64,000 bases of DNA from Lacipirellula limnantheis (GCF_007746075.1 NZ_CP036339.1:4245786-4309785), one strand, 5' to 3'; positions 18,848 through 28,199 are shown, numbered from the stretch's first letter. The notes: a model not told the origin generated them from the letters alone. A program made the numbers and translations.

Positions 18848-18999
18848 GATCTCTCCGAGATAACTCGCAATGCGCGCACGGTCTTCCATGAACCGAGCGA
18901 TTTCTTACCAAGATGCCGAGAAACGGCCTAGAGTGATTCAGACTGCCGACGCTTTGACAGGGAGCCGAGCGCAGGCCGCCCTTCGCCTGCTAGCACCGT

Positions 19000-19431
19000 T
19001 CAATCGGCGTTGAAACCGCCGCGCCGTTGCTGCTTTTTCTGCGAGTTGCGCTGCTTCGACTCGATGCGCCGTTCGACGGCCCCGCGCGACGGCCGCGTCT
19101 TTACGCGTCGCGTGGGCGGCTTCGCCACTGAAAGAATCATCGCTCGCAGCCGCTCATAGCACGCCGTCAGATTCCGCGGCTGTTCGCGATGTTCGTCCGC
19201 CGCGATGACGATTTCGCCGTCGTTCGTGATGCGGCTCCCAAAGTGAGCCAGAAATCGCTGCCTCACGCCCTCTGGCAGGCTGGGCGAATCGACGACCCGC
19301 CAGCGCAGAATTGCCTTGGAGTTCACCTTGTTCACGTTCTGCCCGCCGGGCCCCGCGCTGCGCGCGTAAGAAATGCCAAGTTCGGCCGCGGGAATCGTGA
19401 TGGCGGCATTCACAATCAGCGGGCGGGCCAT
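19000..19431 (-). CDS. arfB: Alternative ribosome-rescue factor ArfB (peptidyl-tRNA hydrolase)
   Basis: This 143-residue protein has the GGQ motif of class I release factors (GPGGQNVNKV, G29-Q31) and a basic C-terminal tail (RRVKTRPSRG..., SQKKQQRRGG) that would lie in the mRNA channel. It lacks codon-recognition domains, as expected for ArfB/YaeJ, which frees ribosomes stalled without a stop codon. It starts 8 nt after the sugar isomerase stop, so the two genes are likely co-transcribed. Confidence 0.93.
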   Translation of the reverse strand: MARPLIVNAAITIPAAELGISYARSAGPGGQNVNKVNSKAILRWRVVDSPSLPEGVRQRFLAHFGSRITNDGEIVIAADEHREQPRNLTACYERLRAMILSVAKPPTRRVKTRPSRGAVERRIESKQRNSQKKQQRRGGFNAD

Positions 19432-19439
19432 CGGCGAAC

Positions 19440-20264
19440 CTAACTCCGCTCGCCGCTAACGGGCGCCAGTACGCGCTCGAAGTATTCGAGCGACGCACTG
19501 AGAACTTCCTCGTACTGGCTCTCGTCGAGTTGGCTGCCGATTAACTCGACGTCAAAATCGCCCGTGTACCCCGCGTCGACGAGCCCGCGGACAATCTCGG
19601 CCAAATGCAGTCGTCCTTCGCCAAGAGGCCGGCGCGGTTGATCAATGGCGTGGGCCTCGGCGCGATCCGCCAAATGAACGACGCCGATGTGAGGCACAAG
19701 CTCGGCAAGGTTCGCCCGCACCGCCTCATCGTGACCGAAATGATAGGTGTCGAACACGAGCTTTAAGAACGGCGTCCGGTAACTCTCCACCAGCGCGACC
19801 GTTGATTCGACGTCGGTCAAAAACGTCCAATCCCCCGCACTCGCCGCATGCATCGGTTCGATCGCCAGCGCCACTTCGACGTCGGCCGCATAGTCGAGCA
19901 ATTGATCGAGCGCGCCGCGAAGCAATCGCTCGGCCTGCCGGTAGATGTGAAAGTTTCGCCCGCCCGGATAAATCACCAGGCAACCGGCGCCGAGCGCTCC
20001 CGCCATACGAATGGCATGAATCGCGTCTTGGACGCTCTCCTCAGGCGTGCGTCCGCAACTCCCCGTGAACCCGCCGGCCCACAGCAGATTCGTGACCCGC
20101 AGCCCCGACTCGGCGATGAGATCGACGGCCGCTTCTTCGCCGTAGTCAGAAAGCTTTTGCCGCCACACGCCGATGCCTTCGTAGCCAGCCGCCGCGTACT
20201 GGCGAACGTCTTCTTCGAGCGGCCAACGAAACGTCGTCAGCTCATTCATCGACAGCGTGGGCAT
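19440..20264 (-). CDS. Sugar phosphate isomerase/epimerase-type TIM-barrel protein
   Basis: The protein has 274 residues from ATG 20264. It matches the xylose isomerase-like TIM-barrel family: MNELTTFRW at the start, GVWRQKLSDYG, then metal-binding residues in LAIEPMHA, LVFDTYHFGHD, VGVVHLADRAE and FDVELIGS. The family includes sugar isomerases, epimerases and inosose dehydratases, so the substrate cannot be fixed. The open frame extends to 20312, but the first 16 codons look non-coding. arfB follows after 8 nt. Confidence 0.85.
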   Translation of the reverse strand: MPTLSMNELTTFRWPLEEDVRQYAAAGYEGIGVWRQKLSDYGEEAAVDLIAESGLRVTNLLWAGGFTGSCGRTPEESVQDAIHAIRMAGALGAGCLVIYPGGRNFHIYRQAERLLRGALDQLLDYAADVEVALAIEPMHAASAGDWTFLTDVESTVALVESYRTPFLKLVFDTYHFGHDEAVRANLAELVPHIGVVHLADRAEAHAIDQPRRPLGEGRLHLAEIVRGLVDAGYTGDFDVELIGSQLDESQYEEVLSASLEYFERVLAPVSGERS

Positions 20265-20772
20265 AACGCGCGATCTCGCAGAGAATCTTGCAAGGGACAA
20301 GGCGGACTCCATTCACGCGTCGTGCGGCGACGCGCTCACCATCTCGATGCCGTGCCGAGTATGCGTCATCGTCGCGCGCATGTAAAGCAGTTGACAAGAT
20401 CAGTCGAGCGCGACCGCGCCGAAGCGCCGCGCGTGACCGCGACGCGGGCCGTAGCGAACGAGGCAATCGCCCGCGCGCGGGACTGGCGCGTCCGCCTGCT
20501 TCACGCCAGGACGTTCGCAGCTAGCGGCGCGGCTGGGCAAAGTCGCCCGAAAAACATCTGGACATGCGCCCCAAAATCCCTATTTCCCGCGAATTCTGTT
20601 GCCCGCGCCGTTGAACCTGATATCGTTTAGGAATCGAGCGGCAAGTGTCGGGGGACGCAGCCGCTCGCGGCGCTAGCCGCAATGAGCCGCTGGACATCGT
20701 CCAGCATCGACTCGGCATCCATTGTTCTGCACGTAGACCACGCGCTTCCGGCGGCGGAAGGCGTCTTGCGCG
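20265..20772. other. 508-bp divergent intergenic region
   Basis: This separates the divergent isomerase and response-regulator genes and should hold both promoters. It is GC-rich in the middle, with a more AT-rich part near 20540-20640. No gene, terminator or clear promoter pair was identified. Confidence 0.45.
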
Positions 20773-21408
20773 ATGACAGTCCGCCTTCTTATCGCTGACG
20801 ACCATGAGGTGATTCGCGCGGGATTGCGCAGTTTGCTGGCGGACATCCGAGACGTCGAGATCATTGGAGACGCCGCCGACGGCGAGGAGGCGATTCGCCT
20901 CGCGCGACGCTACCGCCCCGACGTAATCCTGCTCGACGTGAGAATGCCGGGCGTCGACGGCCTCGGCGTCTTGAGCCAGCTCCGCGCCGAACTGCCGGGC
21001 GGTTCCATCGTCATGTTCAGCTCGTACGACAATCCCACGTACATCGCGCGGGCCGTCGCCCTTGGCGCCGCCGGCTACCTGGTCAAAAACGCGTCACGCG
21101 ACGAGATCGTCGCCGCCATCCGCCGCGCGGCCGCGGGAGACATGCTCTGGTCGCGCGAAGGTCTACGCCGCGTCGCAGGCGCTCTTTCGACGCCGCGCGC
21201 CGCGATCGACTTCGACGCGCCGCTCACCCGTCGCGAGAGCGAAGTCCTCCGTCAGCTCGCCCTGGGGCTCAGCAACAAGGAAATCGCCCAAGCGCTCGAC
21301 ATCAGCTACGAAACCGTCAAAGAGCACGTCCAGCACATCCTGCGCAAGCTCGGCGTCGCCGACCGAACGCAAGCCGCCGTCTGGGCGGTGCGCAAGGGCA
21401 TTGCGTGA
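20773..21408 (+). CDS. NarL/FixJ-family response regulator (orphan)
   Basis: This 211-residue protein has a receiver domain with acidic pocket ADD at 8-10, phosphorylation site D55 in VILLDVRMPG and K105 in GYLVKNAS. The C-terminal LuxR-type HTH (LTRRESEVLRQLALGLSNKE, then TVKEHVQHILRKLGV) spans about 150-205. All key residues are present, so it should be phosphorylatable and DNA-binding. No histidine kinase is adjacent. It converges with the first PII gene, so a link with nitrogen control is possible but unsupported. Confidence 0.92.
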   Translation: MTVRLLIADDHEVIRAGLRSLLADIRDVEIIGDAADGEEAIRLARRYRPDVILLDVRMPGVDGLGVLSQLRAELPGGSIVMFSSYDNPTYIARAVALGAAGYLVKNASRDEIVAAIRRAAAGDMLWSREGLRRVAGALSTPRAAIDFDAPLTRRESEVLRQLALGLSNKEIAQALDISYETVKEHVQHILRKLGVADRTQAAVWAVRKGIA

Positions 21409-21430
21409 CGTCTTGGCCGTCCTCTATCGG

Positions 21431-21769
21431 CTACAGCGCCGCCGACCCCGTCTCTCCCGTCCGCACGCGCACGACTTCCGTCAGGTCGGACAAAAAGATC
21501 TTCCCGTCGCCCACTTGCCCGGTCTTTGCCGCGCCGATAATCGCCGACACCGCCTTCGGCGCCAGCTCCGCCGCGACCGCGAGCTCGATCTTCACCTTCG
21601 GCACGAAATCGACGCGATACTCCGTGCCGCGATACGTTTCCGTATGCCCGCGCTGCCGCCCGAAGCCCCGCACTTCCGTCACTGTCATGCCGTGCAAGCC
21701 CACGCCGATGAGGGCTTCCTTCACGTCGTCCAGCTTATGGTGCCGTACAATCGCTTCGATCTTCTTCAT
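21431..21769 (-). CDS. glnK: PII nitrogen regulatory protein (third gene of the Amt/PII island)
   Basis: This 112-residue PII protein starts [12 protein letters not shown] and has the T-loop [20 protein letters not shown] with uridylylation-site Tyr51, plus the C-terminal signature [14 protein letters not shown] trimers bind ATP/ADP and 2-oxoglutarate and gate Amt channels. It differs from the other two copies in the region after the T-loop (ELAVAAELAPKAVS). It lies 334 nt downstream of PII copy 2 on the same strand. The upstream-extended frame to 21880 is unlikely to be coding. Confidence 0.93.
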   Translation of the reverse strand: MKKIEAIVRHHKLDDVKEALIGVGLHGMTVTEVRGFGRQRGHTETYRGTEYRVDFVPKVKIELAVAAELAPKAVSAIIGAAKTGQVGDGKIFLSDLTEVVRVRTGETGSAAL

Positions 21770-22030
21770 CTGAGTCAACCTGCCATTTGCCTGGGCGCCG
21801 ACGGCCGTCAACGAACGCCGCCAATGGTAAAGCGACGCCGTCCGCCGCACGTCACCGAAAATTATACCCGCGTCACCCAATTTGGGCTCGCCCGATGATT
21901 TGCGTCCAGTAACCCGACCATGTCGGCGTCTCAGCGGCTACAAATGCAGGAAACGAGCTTTCCCCCGCGTCACTAGACATTGTTCTCGGAACAAAAGCGG
22001 CGACTCCGACGCCGTTCATCACCGGCAACG

Positions 22031-22075
22031 AAAAAAGGGATGACGCCCGCGATTTGGAATCGCGAACGCATCCCT
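22031..22075 (-). terminator. Rho-independent terminator after PII gene 2
   Basis: Read on the minus strand, GAGGGATGCG...CGCGATT pairs with AATCGCG...CG.CATCCC and runs into six T residues. It lies 28 nt past the stop of the PII gene at 22104. Its core is very similar to the hairpin after the PII gene at 24511. Confidence 0.88.
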
Positions 22076-22103
22076 CTTGTTAGCGGTTCGATCGCTGATC
22101 AGT

Positions 22104-22454
<351 letters not shown>

Positions 22455-22492
22455 CTAACAAGAGAACATGTGGTTTGTCGGAAATAGTTGCG

Positions 22493-22557
22493 AGTTTCGA
22501 GTTGCGAGCCTTTGAGAGGTGAATGGCGCTGACGCCTTTTTCCCAACTCGAAACTCA
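22493..22557. repeat. Inverted repeat between amt 1 and PII gene 2
   Basis: GAGTTTCGAGTTG (22493-22505) is the perfect reverse complement of CAACTCGAAACTC (22545-22557), with a 39-nt loop. The left arm is flanked by further GAGTTGCGAG-like copies. It could be a dispersed repeat or an mRNA hairpin between the two genes; it lacks a T-run for classical termination. Confidence 0.75.
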
Positions 22558-22577
22558 CTTCTCGCTTCTCATAACTC

Positions 22578-24119
22578 CTAGGCGAAAATGTAACCCTCTT
22601 CGCCATGCTCGGTCACATCGAGCCCGCGCATTTCGCCCTCTTCGCTCACGCGCAATCCCATCACGGCGTCGAGAACTTTGAGAATGATGAACGTCGCCAC
22701 AATGCTGAAGACCCAAGTCACCAGCACCGCCACGATCTGGCCGATAAACACGCGGCTTTCGCCTTCGACCAAACCCAGCTTGTTGACGCCGTCGATGTTC
22801 CAGCAGTTCCGCGTCGCGAAAACGCCCGTCAGCACGGCGCCCAGCGTCCCTCCGACGCCGTGAACGCCGAACGCATCGAGCGAGTCGTCATATCCCATAT
22901 GCGCCTTCAGCTTGCTGCACGCCAGGGCACACACAATCCCGGCGAGAAAGCCCATCGCCAGGGCCGGCATCGGTTGGACAAACCCCGCCGCGGGAGTGAT
23001 GCAGACCAGTCCTGCCACAGCCCCCGACGCGGCGCCCAGGACGCTCGGCTTGCCGTTGTGCATCCATTCGTAGACGCACCAGCCCAAGAGTCCCGCCGCC
23101 GCCGAAAAATGCGTCACGGCAAATGCGCTGCTGGCGAGGTGATCGCTCAACAATTCGCTGCCGGCGTTGAATCCAAACCACCCGACCCACAACATCGCGG
23201 CGCCGAGCACCGTGTACGTCAGGTTGTGAGGCCGCATATCCTCGTGGCCAAATCCCTTCCGCTTGCCAATCAGGATCGCGCACAACAGCGCCGAGATTCC
23301 CGAACTGATATGGACGACCGTGCCGCCCGCAAAGTCGAGCGCCCCGCCAGCCAGCGCCACCGACTTGCCCGCCTCAATGTTTTCTGTCGTCGTGAAGGCG
23401 AGCAGACCCCCGTCCCACACCCAGTGGCACAGCGGGCAGTAGACGAACGTGCCCCACAGAATCGAGAAAGCGACCATCGTGCTGAACTTCATCCGTTCAG
23501 CGAACGCCCCGCAGATTAGCGCCGGCGTAATGATGAAGAACATTCCCTGGAACAGCACGTGGCAGTACATCGGAATCGGCACGCCGAACACGTCGTACAT
23601 CGGCTCGGTCGGCACGCCGGCCGCTTCGTCCCAGCCCCGCTGCACCCCTTGCATGAAGAGGTACTCGCCGTTGCCGATGAATCGTCCCGAGCCGCCGAAC
23701 GCCAGGCTGTAGCCGTAAATCGCCCACAGCACCGTCATCAGGCCCATCAGGAAGATGCACTGCATCATCACGCCTAGCACATTCTTTTTCCGGACGAGGC
23801 CGCCATAGAACATCGCCAAGCCCGGGGCCGTCATGAACAACACCAGCGCGCTGCTAGTGAGCATCCAGCCGGTATTGCCGGCCAGCCGCCCCTGCTCGGC
23901 GACCTTGGCGACGTCCTCTAAGGTCAGCGGCGCCGCCTCAGCGGACTCTTCGGCCGGCGTCTCGACCCGCTCGGCGTCCGCCGCCTCGTCGAGCGCTACC
24001 CCCTCCTGCGCCCAACTTGGCGAAGCCGCCAGCGCGCCCAGCAGCGCGACTCCCAGCAACCAACAACCCATCCAGCACCCGCCGGAAACCGAGGGCGCAC
24101 CACTGCACAAGATCCTCAT
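22578..24119 (-). CDS. amt: Ammonium transporter (Amt family), copy 1
   Basis: The protein has 513 residues from ATG 24119 (GGTGGAG upstream). A signal peptide ends near SWAQEG, followed by a short acidic region and then about 11 transmembrane helices. Pore landmarks are visible: MFYGGLVRKKN, the first pore His in GGTVVHISSGISAL and the second in DAFGVHGVGGTLG. A C-terminal cytosolic tail (MRGLDVTEHGEEGYIF) is where PII proteins dock. It is paired with the PII gene 135 nt downstream. Confidence 0.94.
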   Translation of the reverse strand: MRILCSGAPSVSGGCWMGCWLLGVALLGALAASPSWAQEGVALDEAADAERVETPAEESAEAAPLTLEDVAKVAEQGRLAGNTGWMLTSSALVLFMTAPGLAMFYGGLVRKKNVLGVMMQCIFLMGLMTVLWAIYGYSLAFGGSGRFIGNGEYLFMQGVQRGWDEAAGVPTEPMYDVFGVPIPMYCHVLFQGMFFIITPALICGAFAERMKFSTMVAFSILWGTFVYCPLCHWVWDGGLLAFTTTENIEAGKSVALAGGALDFAGGTVVHISSGISALLCAILIGKRKGFGHEDMRPHNLTYTVLGAAMLWVGWFGFNAGSELLSDHLASSAFAVTHFSAAAGLLGWCVYEWMHNGKPSVLGAASGAVAGLVCITPAAGFVQPMPALAMGFLAGIVCALACSKLKAHMGYDDSLDAFGVHGVGGTLGAVLTGVFATRNCWNIDGVNKLGLVEGESRVFIGQIVAVLVTWVFSIVATFIILKVLDAVMGLRVSEEGEMRGLDVTEHGEEGYIFA

Positions 24120-24317
24120 CGCTGATATCTCCACCTGTCGAGAAAAAGAATCAATTTCATTCCGCCAACAAGAAATCGAAACGCACTCCGCAAAGCTCAG
24201 CGAAGTCGTGCGGCAAGAATCGCCGGCATCATAGCGCACGCGACTAACGCTTCACAGTAGCGCGTGCAAAAAAAAGAAACCGCCGCCTTGGTTGAAAACG
24301 TTCACGCTAACAATTAA

Positions 24318-24390
24318 ACCACGGAGGCACGGTGAGCACAGAGAAGTGCGTGACAATCGACTTTCTCCGTGCTCCCAGTGCCTCCGTGGT
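24318..24390. repeat. Palindromic repeat of the CCACGGAGGCACGG type
   Basis: The left arm begins ACCACGGAGGCACGGTGAGC and the right arm ends AGTGCCTCCGTGGT. About 24 of 28 positions pair, around a 16-nt loop. Short palindromes of this kind are scattered in intergenic DNA of planctomycetes and related phyla. A relative lies at 6955-7062. Confidence 0.8.
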
Positions 24391-24420
24391 GAATGTCTTT
24401 CAGAGTGAATCCGCCTCCCG

Positions 24421-24464
24421 AATACAAGAAGGGGCGCCCGCAATTTCAAATCGCGAACGCCCCT
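24421..24464 (-). terminator. Terminator-like hairpin after PII gene 1 of the island
   Basis: On the minus strand GGGGCG..CGCGATTT pairs with AAATTGCG..CGCCCC and is followed by TTCTTGTATT, a weaker T-run than the copy at 22031. The core sequence closely matches that copy, which follows the paralogous PII gene. Confidence 0.75.
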
Positions 24465-24510
24465 CCCGGCAACTCACTACGCAGTTTGTGCTGCGGCTGC
24501 AGACGCCTTC

Positions 24511-24849
24511 TTACAGCGCCGCCGGACCGCTTTCGCCGGTCCGCACGCGGACCACTTCGGCCAGTTCGGTGACGAAGATCTTTCCATCGCCGACTTGGCC
24601 CGTCTTCGCGGCGCCGACGATCGCCGACAACGCCTTGTCGGCGATGTCGTCGTTCACGGCGATTTCAATCTTCACCTTCGGCACGAAATCGACGGTGTAC
24701 TCCGTCCCGCGGTAGGTTTCCGTATGCCCCCGCTGCCGGCCGAAGCCCCGCACCTCAGATACAGTCATGCCTGTCAGCCCGACGCCGACCAAGGCCTCCT
24801 TCACTTCGTCGACCTTATGGTGGCGAACGATCGCTTCAATTTTTTTCAT
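24511..24849 (-). CDS. glnK: PII nitrogen regulatory protein (first gene of the island)
   Basis: This 112-residue PII protein has Tyr51 and the full T-loop ([20 protein letters not shown]) and C-terminal signature. It differs from the copy at 22104 at only a handful of positions. AGAGG precedes the ATG. It lies 150 nt downstream of the larger Amt gene on the same strand, so each Amt gene here has its own PII partner. The open frame extends to 24930 but homology begins at MKKIEAIV. Confidence 0.95.
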   Translation of the reverse strand: MKKIEAIVRHHKVDEVKEALVGVGLTGMTVSEVRGFGRQRGHTETYRGTEYTVDFVPKVKIEIAVNDDIADKALSAIVGAAKTGQVGDGKIFVTELAEVVRVRTGESGPAAL

Positions 24850-24999
24850 GTGTAGCCTCTCGGCCCTAGACGAATCGAGTGGATTAAGTCGCTGGATAAG
24901 GCGACTCGGGCGGCGACGTCCGCCGCCCAAGTCGTTCCGAATCCTTTTCGTCCCACCAGAGACGATGCGAATTCAACGTTTCCAGGACGTTCAACAACC

Positions 25000-26790
25000 T
25001 TAAACATGGGGAGCCGGCATAAAGTCCGGATACCCCGTGGCGCCCATCTCGGCCATGTCTAAGCCTTCCTTCTCGACGTCGGCAGGCACTCGCATCGGCG
25101 TAATCAGGTTGCTGATCTTAAACAGGATGAAGGACGCTACTGCTCCGAACACCAGCACGGTGACGGCGCTAAGGGCTTGTGCCATGAATTGGGAGGAGTC
25201 ACCGTAAAAAAGTCCTCGGACGCCGTCAGTCAGCACGCCGTCAGAATCGAGGGTCGAATCCCACTTCTCCCGTACGACGCCGTTCCAACCCATGCCGTAC
25301 TTGCCGTTGGCGAACAGTCCCAGCGACAAGACGCCCCAGATGCCGTTGACGCCATGCACCGAGATGGCGCCGACCGGATCGTCAATTCCCATCTTGTCCC
25401 AAAAGATGACGCTGATCACCACCAGCACGCCGGCGATGGCGCCGATGAGTACCGCAGCCCAGCTATCGATGAACGCACAAGGAGCCGTGACGGCCACCAA
25501 GCCCGCCAACATGCCATTGCAGATCATCGACGGGTCCGGCTTCATGCCGCGGAGCATCATGTAGAACATGCAGGAAATCGCACCGGCCACGCTGGCGAGC
25601 ATCGTGTTGACGACCACGGTCGCTAGTCGCAAATCAGTGCCCGACAACGTCGATCCGGCGTTAAACCCAAACCAGCCGAACGCCAGGATAAACGTCCCCG
25701 CGACGACCATCGGGATGTTGTGCCCCGGAATGGCTCGTGGTTTGCCGTCGACGTACTTGCCGATGCGCGGGCCAATCAAAATCCCGCCGACCAACGCGAT
25801 GATGCCGCCCATCGAATGGACGACCCCCGATCCGGCAAAGTCGACTGCTCCGTGGCCCAGCCCCCAATTCTTACCTGCCTGCGCGAGCCAACCGCCGCCC
25901 CACACCCAGTGGGCGTAAATACAGTACGGAAGCGCGATCCAGAGGCCAAATAAGATGAAGTTTTTCCAAGCCCACCTCTCCGCCAAAGTACCGGTCGGTA
26001 TGGTGGCGGTGGTGTCCATAAACACCATCATGAAGAAGAACAACGTCATGATGCTGACGTCATCCAAGTTGTTCAGGAAGAAGCCTTCCGTGCCGATGAT
26101 GCCGAACGACTTCGCGTCGTCTCCCTCGCCAGTCGTGATCGAGAACCCGCTGTCGAGCGCAACGGTGCCCGGGCCGATCGGAGAGTACCACCCCGGCGCG
26201 ACCGGAGCGTTCCACCAGTTGCCCCAGCCAATGCCGAAGCCGTAGACCCAAAACGCGAGACAACCGAGCGGATAAATCATCAGATTCATCGCCGAGGTGT
26301 GCGCCGAATTCTTCGCGCGGCACAACCCGGTCTCGACCATCATGAAGCCAGCCTGCATGAACATCACCAAGCAGCCGGCAATAATCACCCACAAGACGTT
26401 AATCGAAAATAAGTTGTGGGCGATGCGATCGTAGAGCTTATCAGGAGTCATTTCAGCCGGCGCACCGTCGCCCACCGGGCCAGCGCCAGGAGTCGTCCAG
26501 TAACCAGCGGCGCCGCCGCCCGCATCGGGCCAGGCGCCCCCTTCGGCGGCAGGAGCCAGGTACGTCGGCGCCGGGGCCGCCTCTTCCTCTACCACGACGG
26601 CCGCTTCCTCTTCGACCACTTCCGCAGGGGCCTCGGCCGGCGCCTCAGCCTCCTCGGCAGTTTCGGCGGCGGCTTCTTGAGCCCAAACGGTCGGCGCCGT
26701 CGACGCCGTCAAAGAAAAGACCAACAGCAGGGACAACAACCCCCACCATGGCCCGCGTAGCTTGGGGGACCAGTGGCTCGTACAACCCAT
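25000..26790 (-). CDS. amt: Ammonium transporter (Amt family), copy 2, with acidic N-terminal region
   Basis: The protein has 596 residues from ATG 26790 (GGGAG upstream). A signal sequence (LLSLLLVFSLTAS) is followed by about 50 residues of almost only Ala, Glu, Pro and Val, then a Gly/Trp-rich segment, then a full Amt domain. Pore His residues lie in GSGVVHSMGGIIAL and ISVHGVNGIWG. The C-terminal tail (EKEGLDMAEMGATGYPDF) is the PII docking region. The low-complexity extracytoplasmic stretch is unusual in length. A consensus sigma-54 promoter lies about 265 nt upstream, indicating nitrogen-responsive expression. Confidence 0.93.
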   Translation of the reverse strand: MGCTSHWSPKLRGPWWGLLSLLLVFSLTASTAPTVWAQEAAAETAEEAEAPAEAPAEVVEEEAAVVVEEEAAPAPTYLAPAAEGGAWPDAGGGAAGYWTTPGAGPVGDGAPAEMTPDKLYDRIAHNLFSINVLWVIIAGCLVMFMQAGFMMVETGLCRAKNSAHTSAMNLMIYPLGCLAFWVYGFGIGWGNWWNAPVAPGWYSPIGPGTVALDSGFSITTGEGDDAKSFGIIGTEGFFLNNLDDVSIMTLFFFMMVFMDTTATIPTGTLAERWAWKNFILFGLWIALPYCIYAHWVWGGGWLAQAGKNWGLGHGAVDFAGSGVVHSMGGIIALVGGILIGPRIGKYVDGKPRAIPGHNIPMVVAGTFILAFGWFGFNAGSTLSGTDLRLATVVVNTMLASVAGAISCMFYMMLRGMKPDPSMICNGMLAGLVAVTAPCAFIDSWAAVLIGAIAGVLVVISVIFWDKMGIDDPVGAISVHGVNGIWGVLSLGLFANGKYGMGWNGVVREKWDSTLDSDGVLTDGVRGLFYGDSSQFMAQALSAVTVLVFGAVASFILFKISNLITPMRVPADVEKEGLDMAEMGATGYPDFMPAPHV

Positions 26791-27064
26791 TGCGACACTC
26801 CCGCAGAACAGAGGAAAGGATGCTCGTTCCAGCGACTGCGCTGGAGATAAACGGAGCCGAACCCTCGGCGGAGAGCCCAACGGCTTTTCCCGGCGCGGCG
26901 AAGTGCGCTCAACGTAGAACAAGGCGACTTGGAGAGCTTTCCCGACGACGCAGCCGCGCCGCTCCCTAAGTAACGCAAGGTCCCCTTCGAGAGTCCGCCT
27001 GGACGCTTTTCGAGGTCTCTGTCGGCACGATCCCTGCCGACATATTTTCGACGCGTACGGTGAT

Positions 27065-27080
27065 AGCAACGACCGTGCCA
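27065..27080 (-). promoter_or_regulatory. Sigma-54 (RpoN) promoter of the Amt/PII island
   Basis: On the minus strand the sequence reads TGGCACGGTCGTTGCT, which matches the -24/-12 consensus TGGCACG-N4-TTGCW at every defined position, with the correct GG-to-GC spacing. It points towards the amt gene starting at 26790 and predicts a start of transcription near 27054. Confidence 0.85.
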
Positions 27081-27426
27081 CGTCCCTGCACGCACGTATC
27101 TAGCAAGTCGCAACTCGTTGATGCGTAAGGAATAAACCACTCTCAGATTGTGTGGAGCCGCGCCATCTAGCGAAGGCGGTGCCCCATCCCTAGGCACGCC
27201 CTGCGCAGCTTCTGCTCAAAACCATTGAGCCGCTGCGCAAATGAGTTGTCGTCCCCGTCAGCGGCTCTCAAACACGCTCTGAAATTCCCCAAAACCAGAT
27301 ACAGAAATTGGCCACCCAACCCGCTATTGTGAACAACCGAACAGTACGAGCAGGCAGGGGTTCATCGGCAAAAAAACAATGCCTGAATCCACCCCCAGAA
27401 ACACACGAGCATCCAGCATCCAAGCC

Positions 27427-27510
27427 CTGACGCCTGACGCCTGACGCCTGACGCCTGACGCCTAACAACTGACAACTGACAACTGACAACTGACAACTGA
27501 CAACTGACAA
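27427..27510 (+). repeat. Heptamer tandem array (CTGACGC x5, CTAACAA, CTGACAA x6)
   Basis: Twelve uninterrupted 7-bp units run to 27510: five CTGACGC (27427-27461), one CTAACAA and six CTGACAA (27469-27510). The array stops 11 nt before the start codon of the next gene, and its last bases contribute to the AAGGA ribosome site. Confidence 0.97.
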
Positions 27511-27521
27511 GGAACCAATTC

Positions 27522-28199
27522 ATGTCCAACCCCGGTCGCCCAAGAATCCTCGACGACAAGAAACGCTGCGAGGTCATCACGCTCCTCGGAGTCGGCTTAG
27601 GCCTCCAAGAAGCCGCTCGTTATGTCGGCTGCTCCGTCGATACACTCCGCCGCGAGATGCAGCGGAACGAAGAGTTCCGCGACGAAGCTCGCACTGCGGA
27701 AGTCCGTGCCCAAATTGGCGCCGTCCGCAGCTTACGCGAAGCCGCTGCCACCCATTGGCGAGCCGCCGCCTGGTACCTGGAACGGACCAACCCGCGCCGT
27801 TTCTCTCGCCCCAGCCTGCGAACCTTTCGCCCTGATGAGATCGAAGCAGTCTTCAGCGACGTCATTGCGGCTGCTGCCGAGGAGATCGAGGACTTCGAGC
27901 TACGCGATCGCGTCTGCCGTCGTCTCACCATTGCCGGCTGCCGCGCCGCCCGCGCCCTGGAGTCAGATTCGGCCCGCCGCGTCGACCCGCGGTCGGTGAT
28001 TCCCGTTCGCAAATCGGCGGCCGATCTGTTCTTCGAGCAATTCGAGGAAGAACAACGGCGTGCCTGGGAAAAGAGCGCGACCATTCGGCAAAACTTGCAG
28101 GCGAAGCCGCAGGCCTCGACTCCGACTGGCCAGTCGCCCAGTCCGACGACGCCTGCTACGCCGTCGAGCGACCGACCGATTCCCAGGCAGGCGGCATAA
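27522..28199 (+). CDS. HTH-containing protein of unknown role
   Basis: This 225-residue protein starts GRPRILDDKKRCEVITLLG and contains a helix-turn-helix (GLQEAARYVGCSVDTLRREM, about residues 27-46) like those of resolvases, Trp-repressor-like transposase subunits or phage terminase small subunits. The second part is helical and ends in a Pro/Ser/Thr-rich tail. It probably binds DNA. AAGGA lies upstream of ATG 27522, directly after the heptamer array. There is no neighbouring transposase or phage gene to specify its job. Confidence 0.75.
   Translation: MSNPGRPRILDDKKRCEVITLLGVGLGLQEAARYVGCSVDTLRREMQRNEEFRDEARTAEVRAQIGAVRSLREAAATHWRAAAWYLERTNPRRFSRPSLRTFRPDEIEAVFSDVIAAAAEEIEDFELRDRVCRRLTIAGCRAARALESDSARRVDPRSVIPVRKSAADLFFEQFEEEQRRAWEKSATIRQNLQAKPQASTPTGQSPSPTTPATPSSDRPIPRQAA

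Larger units (their letters stand above)
24120..24510. other. 391-bp spacer between amt 1 and PII gene 1
   Basis: It contains, from right to left on the minus strand, the hairpin after the PII gene (24421-24464), a palindromic repeat (24318-24390) and an A-rich stretch near 24270 that may hold the amt 1 promoter. I found no sigma-54 consensus here. No coding frame is convincing. Confidence 0.5.
26791..27521. other. 731-bp regulatory and repeat region between amt 2 and the HTH gene
   Basis: It holds the amt 2 leader (26791 to about 27054), a sigma-54 promoter (27065-27080), a possible enhancer-binding dyad GTGCC-N9-GGCAC (27179-27197) and the heptamer array (27427-27510). No gene is visible. 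Confidence 0.6.

Noticed and set aside
27427-27510. CRISPR or terminator
   Set aside because: A gapless 7-bp tandem repeat without spacers or dyad symmetry.
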